A stretch of 64,000 nucleotides of DNA from Cordia subcordata (lineage: Eukaryota; Streptophyta; Magnoliopsida; Boraginales; Cordiaceae), in assembly GCA_028554755.1 (NCBI GenBank), contig JAPTOF010000004.1:2425501-2489500 (forward strand). The letters are read 5' to 3'. Shown here piece after piece: positions 55,516-64,000 of this stretch (position 1 is the stretch's first letter; every line of letters starts with the position of its first letter). Made by a program: the position numbers and the translations under genes. The notes beneath the pieces were generated by a model. That model was not told where the DNA came from and searched no databases. It saw only the letters and a program-made list of their open reading frames with translations.

Positions 55516-58325
55516 CCACGGACATACATATACACACATATATAAATACATAAAGCATTTTTTACTTAAAATTGTAAAATGGACTACTCCCCTTTAAAAT
55601 TCATAAACCACATTGCTTGCAATTTACAAAGAATTTAGTGTTCTTGTACTCATATAAAATACTAAAACCTTGTGGAGAAGAATCCTCTTCTCTTAAAGAG
55701 ACAGGAAAAAAAAAACATAACAACCTAAGCACATCCACATTATTAGGTTTTTATATGTAATTACGATATATGTAGTTAAGAAATTAAAACTGCAATAGGT
55801 AAGAAATTCTTGATTTTTACACACTAGTAAAATAGAATGGAAATAAACACAAAACAGAAATTCAAATGAATTTGTCGTAACTAAAAAAGATAAAAAGACA
55901 TTGAAAATGCTAAATAAGCCATAAGGATTTTATGTTCGTACAATTCTATTTAACAACCACGATGGTGTATTCGACCAAAAAAAAAGATAACTAAGATGGT
56001 GTAGCTAACCGACATTGATGCTTGTGCAACATTAGATGGTATAGTGCATCATAAACATAACATTACCTAGCAAAATACTAGCTAATTTATAAGTTTGTAT
56101 GTGTACATTAGCAGATTTAGAATGTCATTTAGAAAAATTCATCAAGTTATAAAGAAAAATAAAATACCACCTAAGATTTGAAAAGGAAAGAAAATGTCAC
56201 ATAAGTAAAAAATTAATATTGTTACTTAGTTGTATGTAAAATGTTACTTTCATAAATTTGAGTTTTTTTATTAAAGGTTTTGAAGTTCAAATTCTTAGTT
56301 TCATGTTTCGTAAAGTTGAGACTTTAAAATTATCCTTTTTCCTATGTAAATAAGAGTATAGTTAAGCCTCCCTTAGGATTAAAATAGTGGACGTGTTTGT
56401 AATATAATTTATATGTAATGACTAATGTTGCTTGATCTAAAGGGAGGAATGGACTAGTATGTAAAAACATATTAGTAGAAATATCCATGATGTTTAGTTG
56501 GAATTTTAGATAATAATTATTGAGTTGCTTTAGTTTGATCATGCAATATGATGTCTAATTAATATAATATAAATCCTTGATCACTAGTGAGACTTGTGTT
56601 GAAAAATTAAAGCTATGTACACTAATTTGACTTAGTTATAGGATTTCAATTATTGAGTTGTAGAGTTTTTGGTAACATAGTTTTAGATAAAAGTGCTAAG
56701 ACATTGATTGTTTGGTCTTTTTTTCTTCCTAGTTATAACAGAAAAAGGTACAGTTGATTGGATCCAACCTATTTTTGAAATAAACAACTCGCATACACTC
56801 TTTCCAAAAAATAAGACATTGATTGTTTGGCCTTATGTTTTAAAAGTTGAGCTTTAAGTTGTTTTGAGGGTAATATTAAAATTTTAAATATTTATATTGA
56901 TATTTTTGAGAAAAAATAAAGGGAAATAATTTCTAATATGATGTAAAAACAGCTTTTTAGAAGTTTCTTTTAATTTAAAAAGCTCCCATTTAGAGTTTTT
57001 GATTTTTCAACTTTTTTATCTTTAATTTTTATATGAAAACTCTTCTAAAAATAAGTTAAATAGGCCAAATTTATTTTTTAAATTTACAAAAAACACTTTT
57101 AAACTTTTAAAACTAGGCCAAAGAGACTTTAAATATTACAATTTTTTTCTTATAATATGTTTTTCTACTTTAGAGCAAAAATTGTATTAAGCTTACCACA
57201 TAGGATTTTTATATTTTCTTTTCTAATCGTTTGATGAACAGAAATCATATTGATCGACTCTACATCAGCATCGGAGGAGATAACGCCTACTTTGCATCTG
57301 CAAGAAGCAAACGAAGTAATTAAGCCTACTACTCTTAATTACTTTAGCTAGCTCTTCAAATTATCTTTAATTGTTTACGTATTAAAACAATGAAGAACAT
57401 ATATTATTCAATACATTTCAGAGTGGAATCAATACTAATGCGCAACAAGAAGCAAATAGTAGTGAAGTTGTTGATCATGTTGTGCAGAATCCTGAAACTG
57501 AAGAACAACCTAGGTAAGAAGTCAGAGTCTTTTTCTTTTTTCCAATCTTAATTTCTTGAGTCTATTCTTGGCATTGCATTATAAAACAGTAGAAAGAAAT
57601 AGGGAATATATATATATATATATATATTTTCTAAGCTGTTTTTATTTTGACTTAGCTCATATGTTGTCAAAATTAGTTGAAGACATTTTCTTTTTGAGAA
57701 AAATGAAAATAAAAGCTTATATAAAAGTTTTCATTTACGTGAATAAAATTTCTGTTAAATTATTTTAATCGAACAAAAAATCTGATATTAAACTAAAATT
57801 ATCCTGTAATCTGTATATTCGTATCTTATATTTCTTTCGTGGTGAACTACTATCTGAGGTCCGCATTGTTATTGGGTTGTTTAGTTACATAAATAATGCA
57901 TTAATATGCATGGTTATTGGAAACATCATCACAAGTTTTCTTTTTCTTTTCTTTTTTATTTTTTGAATGAGTGAAGAGGAGGCTACAAATCATTGAGGAT
58001 TAATGCGCGACCTCCGAGGAGCTCATCGCGTCGACGTGGAGGCTCCCCGGCGGCTGCTCCTCGGGCTCAGCAACCACGACGGCGAAGGCCAAGTCGTGCA
58101 CTGATAATGCGAGCTGATAATCACCCGGATGTGATAGCAGAGACACAAGCTGCTGCCAACGCTCGAAATGCTAGTGTTAGGGGGCAACCAAGCCATGATG
58201 AAGAGGCAAGCTCTTCAACCAGAGAAACTTCTCCTCCTCCTCCACCTTCACTGTATCAAAATTTGAGGCGTGGTGAATATCTCTACTATGGATCATCTGA
58301 TTCATCAGATGAGTGGCAATACTGA
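53276..58325 (+). CDS. Unrecognised gene: Arg/Ser-rich 181-residue protein
   Basis: Four exons fit splice consensus and phase: 53276-53306, 57242-57315, 57422-57513 and 57977-58325; intron 1 is 3.9 kb. The protein begins MSHYTGGNPREIILIDSTS, has an acidic/Gln/Asn-rich first third, a strongly basic middle (RSSSRRRGG at about 80-89, PRRRRPSR at about 99-106) that could be a nuclear-localisation or nucleic-acid-binding segment, a Ser-rich and PPPPP part (about 147-160), and ends in YLYYGSSDSSDEWQY. No membrane segment or known domain is seen and I do not recognise the family. GC content of exon 4 (about 55%) stands out from its surroundings. Exon 1 is short, so the true start or further exons inside intron 1 may differ. 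A possible additional 3' exon lies at 58633-58698. Confidence 0.6.
53337..53489. repeat. Two (TA)n microsatellites
   Basis: TA arrays at 53337-53362 and 53448-53489, near the start of intron 1 of the unrecognised gene. Confidence 0.95.
53627..53930 (+). other. Lys-rich open frame after a 35-bp tandem duplication
   Basis: A 35-bp unit containing CCATGAAATGGAGTGC is duplicated (53627 and 53662). The second copy supplies the ATG at 53667 (complete codon 53665-53667 region) of an 87-codon frame ending at 53930, with a lysine tract and a CNCPWC motif near YLRACNCPWCQKEKNS. It lies inside intron 1 of the unrecognised gene. It could be a missed exon, a gene fragment or chance; no family is recognised. 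Confidence 0.3.
54095..54460. repeat. Duplicated segment with TA/CA microsatellite
   Basis: The stretch 54098-54235 (ATTGATGGTTGAATTTGGATATATAATTA... GTGAATTTTTTGAAATTATACG) recurs at 54355-54460 and continues, after the Mutator-type insertion, at 55346-55420. Each copy is followed by TATA/CACA microsatellite. Confidence 0.8.
54461..55345. mobile_element. Mutator-type (MULE) element with ~165-bp TIRs and a paralogous empty site
   Basis: The left arm, from AAGTAAAATATACG, and the reverse complement of the right arm, AAGTAAAATACACC, match along about 165 bp. The element is flanked by TTTTTTGAAA (54451-54460) and TTTTTTAAAA (55346-55355), a 9-10 bp target duplication with one change. A duplicate of the host locus at 54205-54240 reads straight through (TTTTTTGAAATTATACG) without the element, confirming both borders. 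An AAAT microsatellite (about 54803-54830) and two similar blocks containing GACTTGAA are inside; no transposase is seen. Confidence 0.9.
55471..55512. repeat. (TA)n microsatellite
   Basis: About 21 TA units, flanked by CA/TACA-rich sequence. Confidence 0.95.
55513..57241. other. Remainder of intron 1 of the unrecognised gene
   Basis: AT-rich sequence without recognisable exons or delimited transposons. Confidence 0.5.
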
Positions 58326-58632
58326 GGTTGTTCTCCTCTTCTTAATTTTCCTGTCTATATATAAAACGCATTTTATTGTCTGTGTTTTGTTAAAATTGCA
58401 TAAACTTTTTGTATTTCAAGACTCGCCAATGCATTTTATGTGCAACAAATTTTATAGCATAATAAGGGATATTAATGAGTTTTGAGACCACATAAACTTC
58501 TATACAACTTTTACAAAACGTAGGCGTAAAATGTACTCTTTTCTTATTTCTTTTGTCAAATTTTCTCATTATTTATTGCTTAAATATTGCAATAATGTAT
58601 TTATTTATGTTTGTTTTTAATTTTAAATCTAG

Positions 58633-58698
58633 GTTGTCAAGGCGCGAGCTAGAAGGCTACAGTTTGCTGATGATACATCATCGTGGGAAGAACGTTGA
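58633..58698 (+). other. Candidate extra 3' exon of the unrecognised gene
   Basis: After an acceptor TAAATCTAG, 66 bases read VVKARARRLQFADDTSSWEER and stop. A donor (GAG|GTTGTT, 58326/58327) lies one base after the annotated stop. Splicing these would join the exon in frame to a different reading frame of exon 4, containing MDHLIHQMSGNTE, and not to the main frame. It may be spliced 3' UTR, an alternative product, or the true end of an ancestral frame displaced by an indel. Confidence 0.35.
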
Positions 58699-60011
58699 AG
58701 ATTCTGTCTCTATTGCATGCTTCTCCTTAAACCTATAATCTTACTTAAAACTCTATTAAACAACAAATGGATCAAATTTATCATGGTTTGGATAATATAT
58801 TTAATAATTATACTCTCGTACGTATTTAACGTCCAAAGAAGTATGTAGTTTACTAAACAGTGAAAACCCTAGTTTGTCGAGGAGCCGGCACAAATAACTA
58901 CTCGAGCTCTTTATGTATAAAGTTTTATTGTGACTTAGTTTACTAGCCCATGCATGTTTGCTCAAAGTAGCAAAGTATTTGGAAATAATATTAAAGATTG
59001 AAGGTTTATATTTAATTCGAAAATTTTATATTTGGTGTCTTATCTAGTATCAGTTTTAATGTCGCAATCTTAATTATGATGTTGGGAAAATCTTTTGGTT
59101 TTAAATAAGTATCTAAAGCATCTTTGGATCCCATATTGATTTTGGACCACATCCTAATTTATATTCGTGATGCACTTTTTTGCATATATTGCATTCATAT
59201 ACGTGCATGGATGCTTATGATCACTTCGTGTGAAGTATTGAAGGAAGTGCTAAATGATTTTAGCAGTTGGAACTTTTTATGCATTGAAATTACTGTTTCT
59301 ATTTATTTCCCCTTCCTATGTCAATTAATGTGTGACATGAAGTGTGACAATTTTTAGGGCATTTAAGCAATGGCATGAATACATTTATCAAAAGTTTATA
59401 CCTGTTATTCTGTTACAATTGACTAATTGTGCCTTGTTTGGGCTTAGGCCATGGCGTTGTATGATTTGTTGGTTGGATTTGCCTCCTCTCGGCTTAAGGG
59501 CTTGTTTGGATCTTTTTTTTTTTTTAAAGAAAAAAGTCTGAAAAATGTTTATTTTTTTTACAATGATTATTTGATTTGATTTTTTAAAAAATTAAAACTC
59601 TCAAAAAAAAGTAAGTTATAGTTTTTTTTTCAGAAGTCAAAATTTTTAGTTTATCAAAAAAAATAATTTTTTCAAATATAATTAAAAAAAATACTTTTGA
59701 AAAAAGTTAATCCAAATTAATCTTATATGTTTTAAGTGTTGTATTGTATTGTTAGTCGTGTCACTATTATTTTAATTTATATCTTTTTGTGACTATGTAA
59801 TTAAAAAATATTTATTTGATGATTGATGACACTTTGAATTTAATTGATTAATTTAAACCATTAGTTTGTCTAGTGGCTTTGCCCTTCTTTATTTATTTAT
59901 TTATTTTTTGACAATTCTTTCTCTATGCTTGGACAATGATAATTTAAATTATTTCTTTTACAAAAGAAAACTTGCCAAATTCATTAAAAGAAAAAGAAAA
60001 GGCGCGCTCAC
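58699..60011. other. Intergenic DNA, no gene seen
   Basis: Contains a MITE-like remnant at about 59503-59716 (left CTTGTTTGGATCTTTTT, right AAGTTAATCCAAATTAAT). No coding feature recognised. Confidence 0.5.
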
Positions 60012-60074
60012 TGACGTCACGCATAAACCCCTTCTCGCCCAAAGCCCCAAATTGCAAACTCTGTAAAACCCTAA
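60012..60074 (+). promoter_or_regulatory. GCN5 promoter: TGACGTCA palindrome and telo-box
   Basis: TGACGTCA (60012-60019), a full bZIP/CRE-type palindrome, and AAACCCTAA (60066-60074), a telo-box typical of plant genes active in dividing cells, lie 106-168 bp before the start codon. No TATA word is placed between them, as is common for housekeeping genes. Confidence 0.6.
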
Positions 60075-60179
60075 TTCCCAATTTCTCTTTCTTCTAGTCC
60101 TTTACGAATCAGAAAAGCCCTAACCTTCTATTTATTAAAGCAAAAAAGATTACAAATTTGAAGTTAATTAAACGTTGAA

Positions 60180-63100
60180 ATGGAAAATCACTCGTCGCAC
60201 TTAACGGCGCCGGTGCGTTCCCGGAGCTCACAGTCTCCGTCGCCGTCACACTCGGCATCGGCGTCGGCGACGTCTTCAATTCACAAACGCAAGCTGGCGT
60301 CTGATGACCACGCGCCACTACTCCCCTCCTCCTTGTCTGCCGATACTCGAGACGGGGCTCTCACCTCTAACGACGACCTCGAGAGCATCAGCGCTCGCGG
60401 CGCTGACTCCGACTCCGACGACGAGTCCGAGGAGGTCGGCGACGACGATGAGGAGGAGTACGATGACTCTTCCATGCGGAACTTCACAGCGTCTCGGTTG
60501 GAGAATAGCGCGGCGCCTTCGGGGAGGAACACGAAGCTCAAGACCGAGAGTCAAGTAAAAGTCGAGCCTTCTGAGGTGGCGAAAGATGGAGGAAGTGGTG
60601 GTTCTGGAAACGCAGCAGCGCCAGCTGTAGCTGGTTCAGCTCCGGGAATCGTTGTGAAGGAGGATATTGTGAAGAATATATTTACGGATAATATGCAGAC
60701 TAGTGGAGCTTATAGTGCAAGAGAAGAGAGTTTAAAGAGAGAGGTTAGCTAATGCTTCTCGCATTTCCTTTCCAATCTCCTTAATTTCTGCCTGTAGTAT
60801 GGCGGTAATATTGCTAATTATTTATTTTGAAGAAGAAATGTTCATTATTGCCATTGATCCAGTCATAGGAGAGTGGATTATGAATGCAGACTTGAAGCAC
60901 TAGTATGCATTACTTTGAGTTCACATAAAAGTGTACAGATTTTTATCCAGAAGTTTGCATTTAGATGTCTGAAGGTTATCCGAGTGAACTATAACGTACC
61001 AGCTCTTCTAGTGTGCATACAAGTGAATAGACTTGCCAGAAATTTGAATTTGGAGGAATGAAGGTTATCCAATTGCATTTTAGTATACTAGTTGTTGCAC
61101 AAAATGACCTTGGTACATTTGAACTTATGTCGAGCATCAACATTAATATTGAAGAATTATTTCTACTATGCCTAGTATTCTGCCCAATCATGATGATACT
61201 AAGTTAATACCAATTACTCTGATATGTTATTATCATCAGTATATTGATATATATGTTTACATGTTAATGTAAGTAGGTCCCTGCCTTAGAAATTTCAGGA
61301 TCTCAGAGTTGTTGCTATGGCATATGAGCACTAGTATAAAAGATTATCAGGTTTATAAGGAATCTCAAGTGTTTGACATGGTGTGCTCCCCTAGTAGCTA
61401 ATATATAGCCTGGCTAATAGGTTGAAAGATCTCGTTATATACTTCTTAGAAATTAAATTGAGAAATGATAACTCTTGTGTATAGGTCACATTGAAGAGGG
61501 TGTTGGGGGGGGGGTCGGGGGGGGGGGTTAGTTGGGGTTTGAACAAACTTAATGTGTCAGGGTAGTAAGAGAATTTTATCTTTTGCTTTTTCTTTCTCTT
61601 GCAAAGGCTGATACCGTTGTCAAGCTGCTTCTGAGTGACACATTGATGTGGAGAAATGTCTTTAGTCACACAGATTAACCTGAATTCACCTTAGTGATTT
61701 AACATACTGGACTTGGGCGAATTTAGTGTGTCCCTATACATTTGTTCTTTTTCCTGTTAATGAGGCGTAATGATGCCTCTTGAGGTATGCATTATGTGTT
61801 ATGAACTTATGATGTTCATGAATGTGAACAAAATGGGATTTGGGTCTTGTGTGAATTGGCTTTTTTCAAAAACGTCTTTTAACTTTTGAAAAAAAGTACT
61901 TTTTTGAAAAGCTAAAAAAATATTGGAGTCTGGAAAAAGCTAAAATTGAGTTTTTTTTCAAGTTTCAACTTTTCTTGAAACCTAATACAAATACTTATCG
62001 AAAAAGGGATGTCCATTTTTCAAGAAAAAAGGTGCTTTTCGACCAAAAAAAGACAAACAGGCTCTTATTCATATAACTTCTCGTTGAGTTTTTTAACTTT
62101 GACTTATAAGAACACCTTAAAGTATCTGAATATCTACGGGACTGCTTTAGCTCTGGCTTGTTATGTGAACTAGAATGTAAGTTAAATATCCAAGAAGCAT
62201 TATGACACTTTTTATAATTATATGATGCCTTTCGTTTTATGGTCCTCCTAACTATTACTCCCTTAAAGATATCAATGATTAGGTGGCAGAAATTATTACT
62301 TTTCCTTTTTTGGTGAAATTCACAGGAGGAAGCAGGAAGACTCAAGTTTGTATGCGTCTCAAATGATGGTATTGATGAGCATATGGTTTGGTATCAATTT
62401 CTCTTTCTTGAATGTCTCAAATTTTCTTGTCTATTTTAGATAAAAGAGTGTGCATTTGTGCAAATCATTTTGAGCTTGACAGAAATTGCTGAAAGCATTG
62501 CGAGATTTTGTCCAATTAACTGTTATTGTGCATAAAAATGAAGTTGCATGTGCATTTGTGTTTCCTCAGGTTGATAGGATTGAAGAATATCTTTGCCAAG
62601 CAACTACCTAACATGCCAAGGGAGTACATTGTTCGTCTTGTAATGGACAGGTACTTTTGGGAAAAATTTCTTAACAGCTTCTTATTTTCTTTATATTTTG
62701 CTGTTTCAATTTTGAAGGTGAGTAAGTTCATTTTTGTTTTCAATTTCTGATCCAGTTGAGTGAGAGATTGTCACAGAAAGAAATGAAAGTTTAATGTTGC
62801 TATTGATTGTAAACTGTGAAAGTGAGTGTATCAACTAATGTTTAAGTGCTTAACATTTGAAGGTTTTCTCTTCTTATCTCTTTAGCATGCAAAATTTGTG
62901 TTGAAAACATGGACACATGTGCAAATGGATAAGATCTCGGCAATCCATTATTACTTTAGACATCTCATATGTTACGAAATTTAACATCATTCCTAGACTC
63001 GCCATTCTGCCCTCTGAATTTCAATTCAACCTCATGCATTGAGGGAGTTAGCTGTTGGTTCATATTGCTATGTGTATTAAAGTACATACTTTTAGGTTGT

Positions 63101-63230
63101 TGCTGCTTTCTAATATTTAGAACCTTTGAAGTTGCATTTGTAAGTCTGTGTAATGCAGAAGCCACAAATCGATGATGGTTGTTCGACGTAATCAAGTTGT
63201 TGGTGGAATAACTTACCGTCCATATGCAAG
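60180..63230 (+). CDS. HAG1: GCN5-type histone acetyltransferase, 5' part (continues past the window)
   Basis: Exons 60180-60743, 62326-62390, 62570-62650 and 63159-63230 join in phase and give 260 codons plus two bases. The N-terminus ([20 protein letters not shown]..., [34 protein letters not shown]) and an acidic stretch at about 76-96 match plant GCN5/HAG1. The segment AGRLKFVC... [23 protein letters not shown] then opens the GNAT acetyltransferase domain, and the last visible residues are [14 protein letters not shown]5 acetylates histone H3 in the nucleus as the catalytic subunit of SAGA-type complexes. The acetyl-CoA-binding part and the C-terminal bromodomain must lie beyond 64000; the Arabidopsis protein has about 570 residues. 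Exon 2 uses the donor at 62391, because that one alone gives the conserved LIGLKN frame. One odd residue: RSHKS where RKHKS is usual. Confidence 0.95.
61505..61527 (+). repeat. Poly-G run in GCN5 intron 1
   Basis: Ten G, TC, then eleven G. A matching poly-C run of 13 lies in the last visible intron at 63347-63359. Confidence 0.9.
61838..62070. mobile_element. MITE-like element in GCN5 intron 1
   Basis: CTTGTGTGAATTGGCTTTTTTCAAAAA at the left (first 20 bases considered) and AAAAAAGACAAACAGGCTCTTA at the right (core AAACAGGCTC) face each other as degraded inverted ends around an A/T-rich centre full of AAAAAGTACTTTTT-like words. It resembles the other GTTTGGATTG-ended MITEs. Borders uncertain. 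Confidence 0.45.
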
Positions 63231-64000
63231 GTGACGTGTCATGCTATGGTTCTTACTTAGATCCTAACAGCTTATTGGAATAACCTGTGACTGTGCAGAA
63301 ATCCTTATGAATTATGACTATTTTATTTACCTTCTTCCTCTATTGTCCCCCCCCCCCCCTTTCTTTTTGGAATAGATTGATCTTTTGTTCTGTTGAATCC
63401 TTTAACATATTTAATTTGTCAACACAATATCATCTTGTTAATAGTTAACTTGATATTTATGAGTTCCATTTGCTTATTCTTTAACTGCAGCCTCCTTCCA
63501 CAAAGGAGCGGGGACTGGGGCTGGGGCTGGGGAGGAGGGTGATGGTTGGATTGAAAGGATTCCTATTGATGTTGAACAATCAGTTTTTCTCATTTTAGCC
63601 TTCACATTACTTTTATGCAAGTTGATTTTGGGTTGAAAATAAAAAATTAGTTGTCCAAAGATCCATGTTTGTTGAAATTACAACTGCTACCTGAAATAAT
63701 AGGGTTTCACCCATTTCACCAACATCGAAGAAAGACTGCTTACCAAGCCACCCACTTGACTAATAGGATTTTACCCATTTTCGACGCTGAAGGTAGCTTG
63801 CTTACAGAGCCACCCACTTGAGATGCTAGCAGGATTTGGGCCAAAACATTTTAAGATTATCTCCTCTAAGATCATGTAAGAGTATGTGTCATGTTAATGA
63901 ATCCCATAAAAGAGGAAAATAGAAAGAACTGTTCTGAGTAGTTTGCCTCAAGTTACTTTTATTCATATTCGTCTATCACCCTTGGTCCTTTTATTTTTTC
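63231..64000 (+). other. GCN5 intron, runs off the window
   Basis: Begins with the donor GTGACG. No acceptor followed by the expected SQKFGE-type coding sequence occurs before 64000, so this is intron. Confidence 0.75.

Noticed and set aside
61391..61669. 92-codon minus-strand frame in GCN5 intron 1
   Set aside because: Contains the translated poly-G/C run and no protein features.
1..64000. CRISPR arrays, operons, phage or plasmid functions
   Set aside because: The sequence is plant nuclear DNA; the direct repeats seen are microsatellites, tandem duplications or transposon marks.

Overview
This is nuclear DNA of a flowering plant, very probably a eudicot. Genes are split by many AT-rich GT...AG introns, intergenic DNA is about 65-70% AT and full of small transposons and microsatellites, and the recognisable proteins are plant families (DUF506, 3-ketoacyl-CoA synthase, TIFY/CCT/GATA factor, plant guanylate-binding GTPase, GCN5 acetyltransferase). 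No prokaryotic, viral or CRISPR features were seen. The species cannot be named from this sequence. Layout: 1-5,800 is a transposon-rich intergenic block with two long-TIR Mutator-type elements, an inverted-repeat element and a tRNA-derived SINE with a perfect 16-bp target duplication. 5,830-8,328 is a complete DUF506 (PDDEXK-like) gene in three exons, with paired bZIP-type ACGT boxes upstream and a 29-codon upstream ORF in its leader. 8,329-13,200 has no convincing gene. 13,270-33,420 is dominated by a minus-strand tandem array of 3-ketoacyl-CoA synthase (KCS) copies: two complete two-exon genes (27,328-28,965 and 31,801-33,335), at least five broken or fragmentary copies, and several orphan copies of the KCS 5' flank. 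Inside the array lie a decayed TIFY/CCT/GATA (ZML-type) gene on the plus strand (16,615-18,653), a probable solo LTR and several MITEs. 33,420-38,400 is AT-rich intergenic DNA. 38,417-47,294 is a 17-exon plant guanylate-binding protein gene that includes a 7-nt microexon. 47,295-53,275 is intergenic with another Mutator-type element. 53,276-58,325 is an unrecognised four-exon gene for a 181-residue Arg/Ser-rich protein, with a long first intron carrying TA arrays and a further Mutator-type element. 60,180 to the right edge is the 5' part of a GCN5/HAG1-type histone acetyltransferase gene, which runs out of the window. The genes do not form a pathway: plant neighbours are generally independent. 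The one functional cluster is the KCS array, where duplicated condensing enzymes of very-long-chain fatty acid elongation carry the same upstream TATA module and so probably share expression. The items most worth a second look are the DUF506 upstream ORF, the unrecognised Arg-rich gene with a possible extra 3' exon in another frame, the KCS birth-and-death array, the GBP microexon and membrane topology, and Mutator-type insertions, one of which can be checked against an uninterrupted duplicate in the same window. All exon borders are read from splice consensus, codon phase and protein-family resemblance only; no search or transcript data were available.
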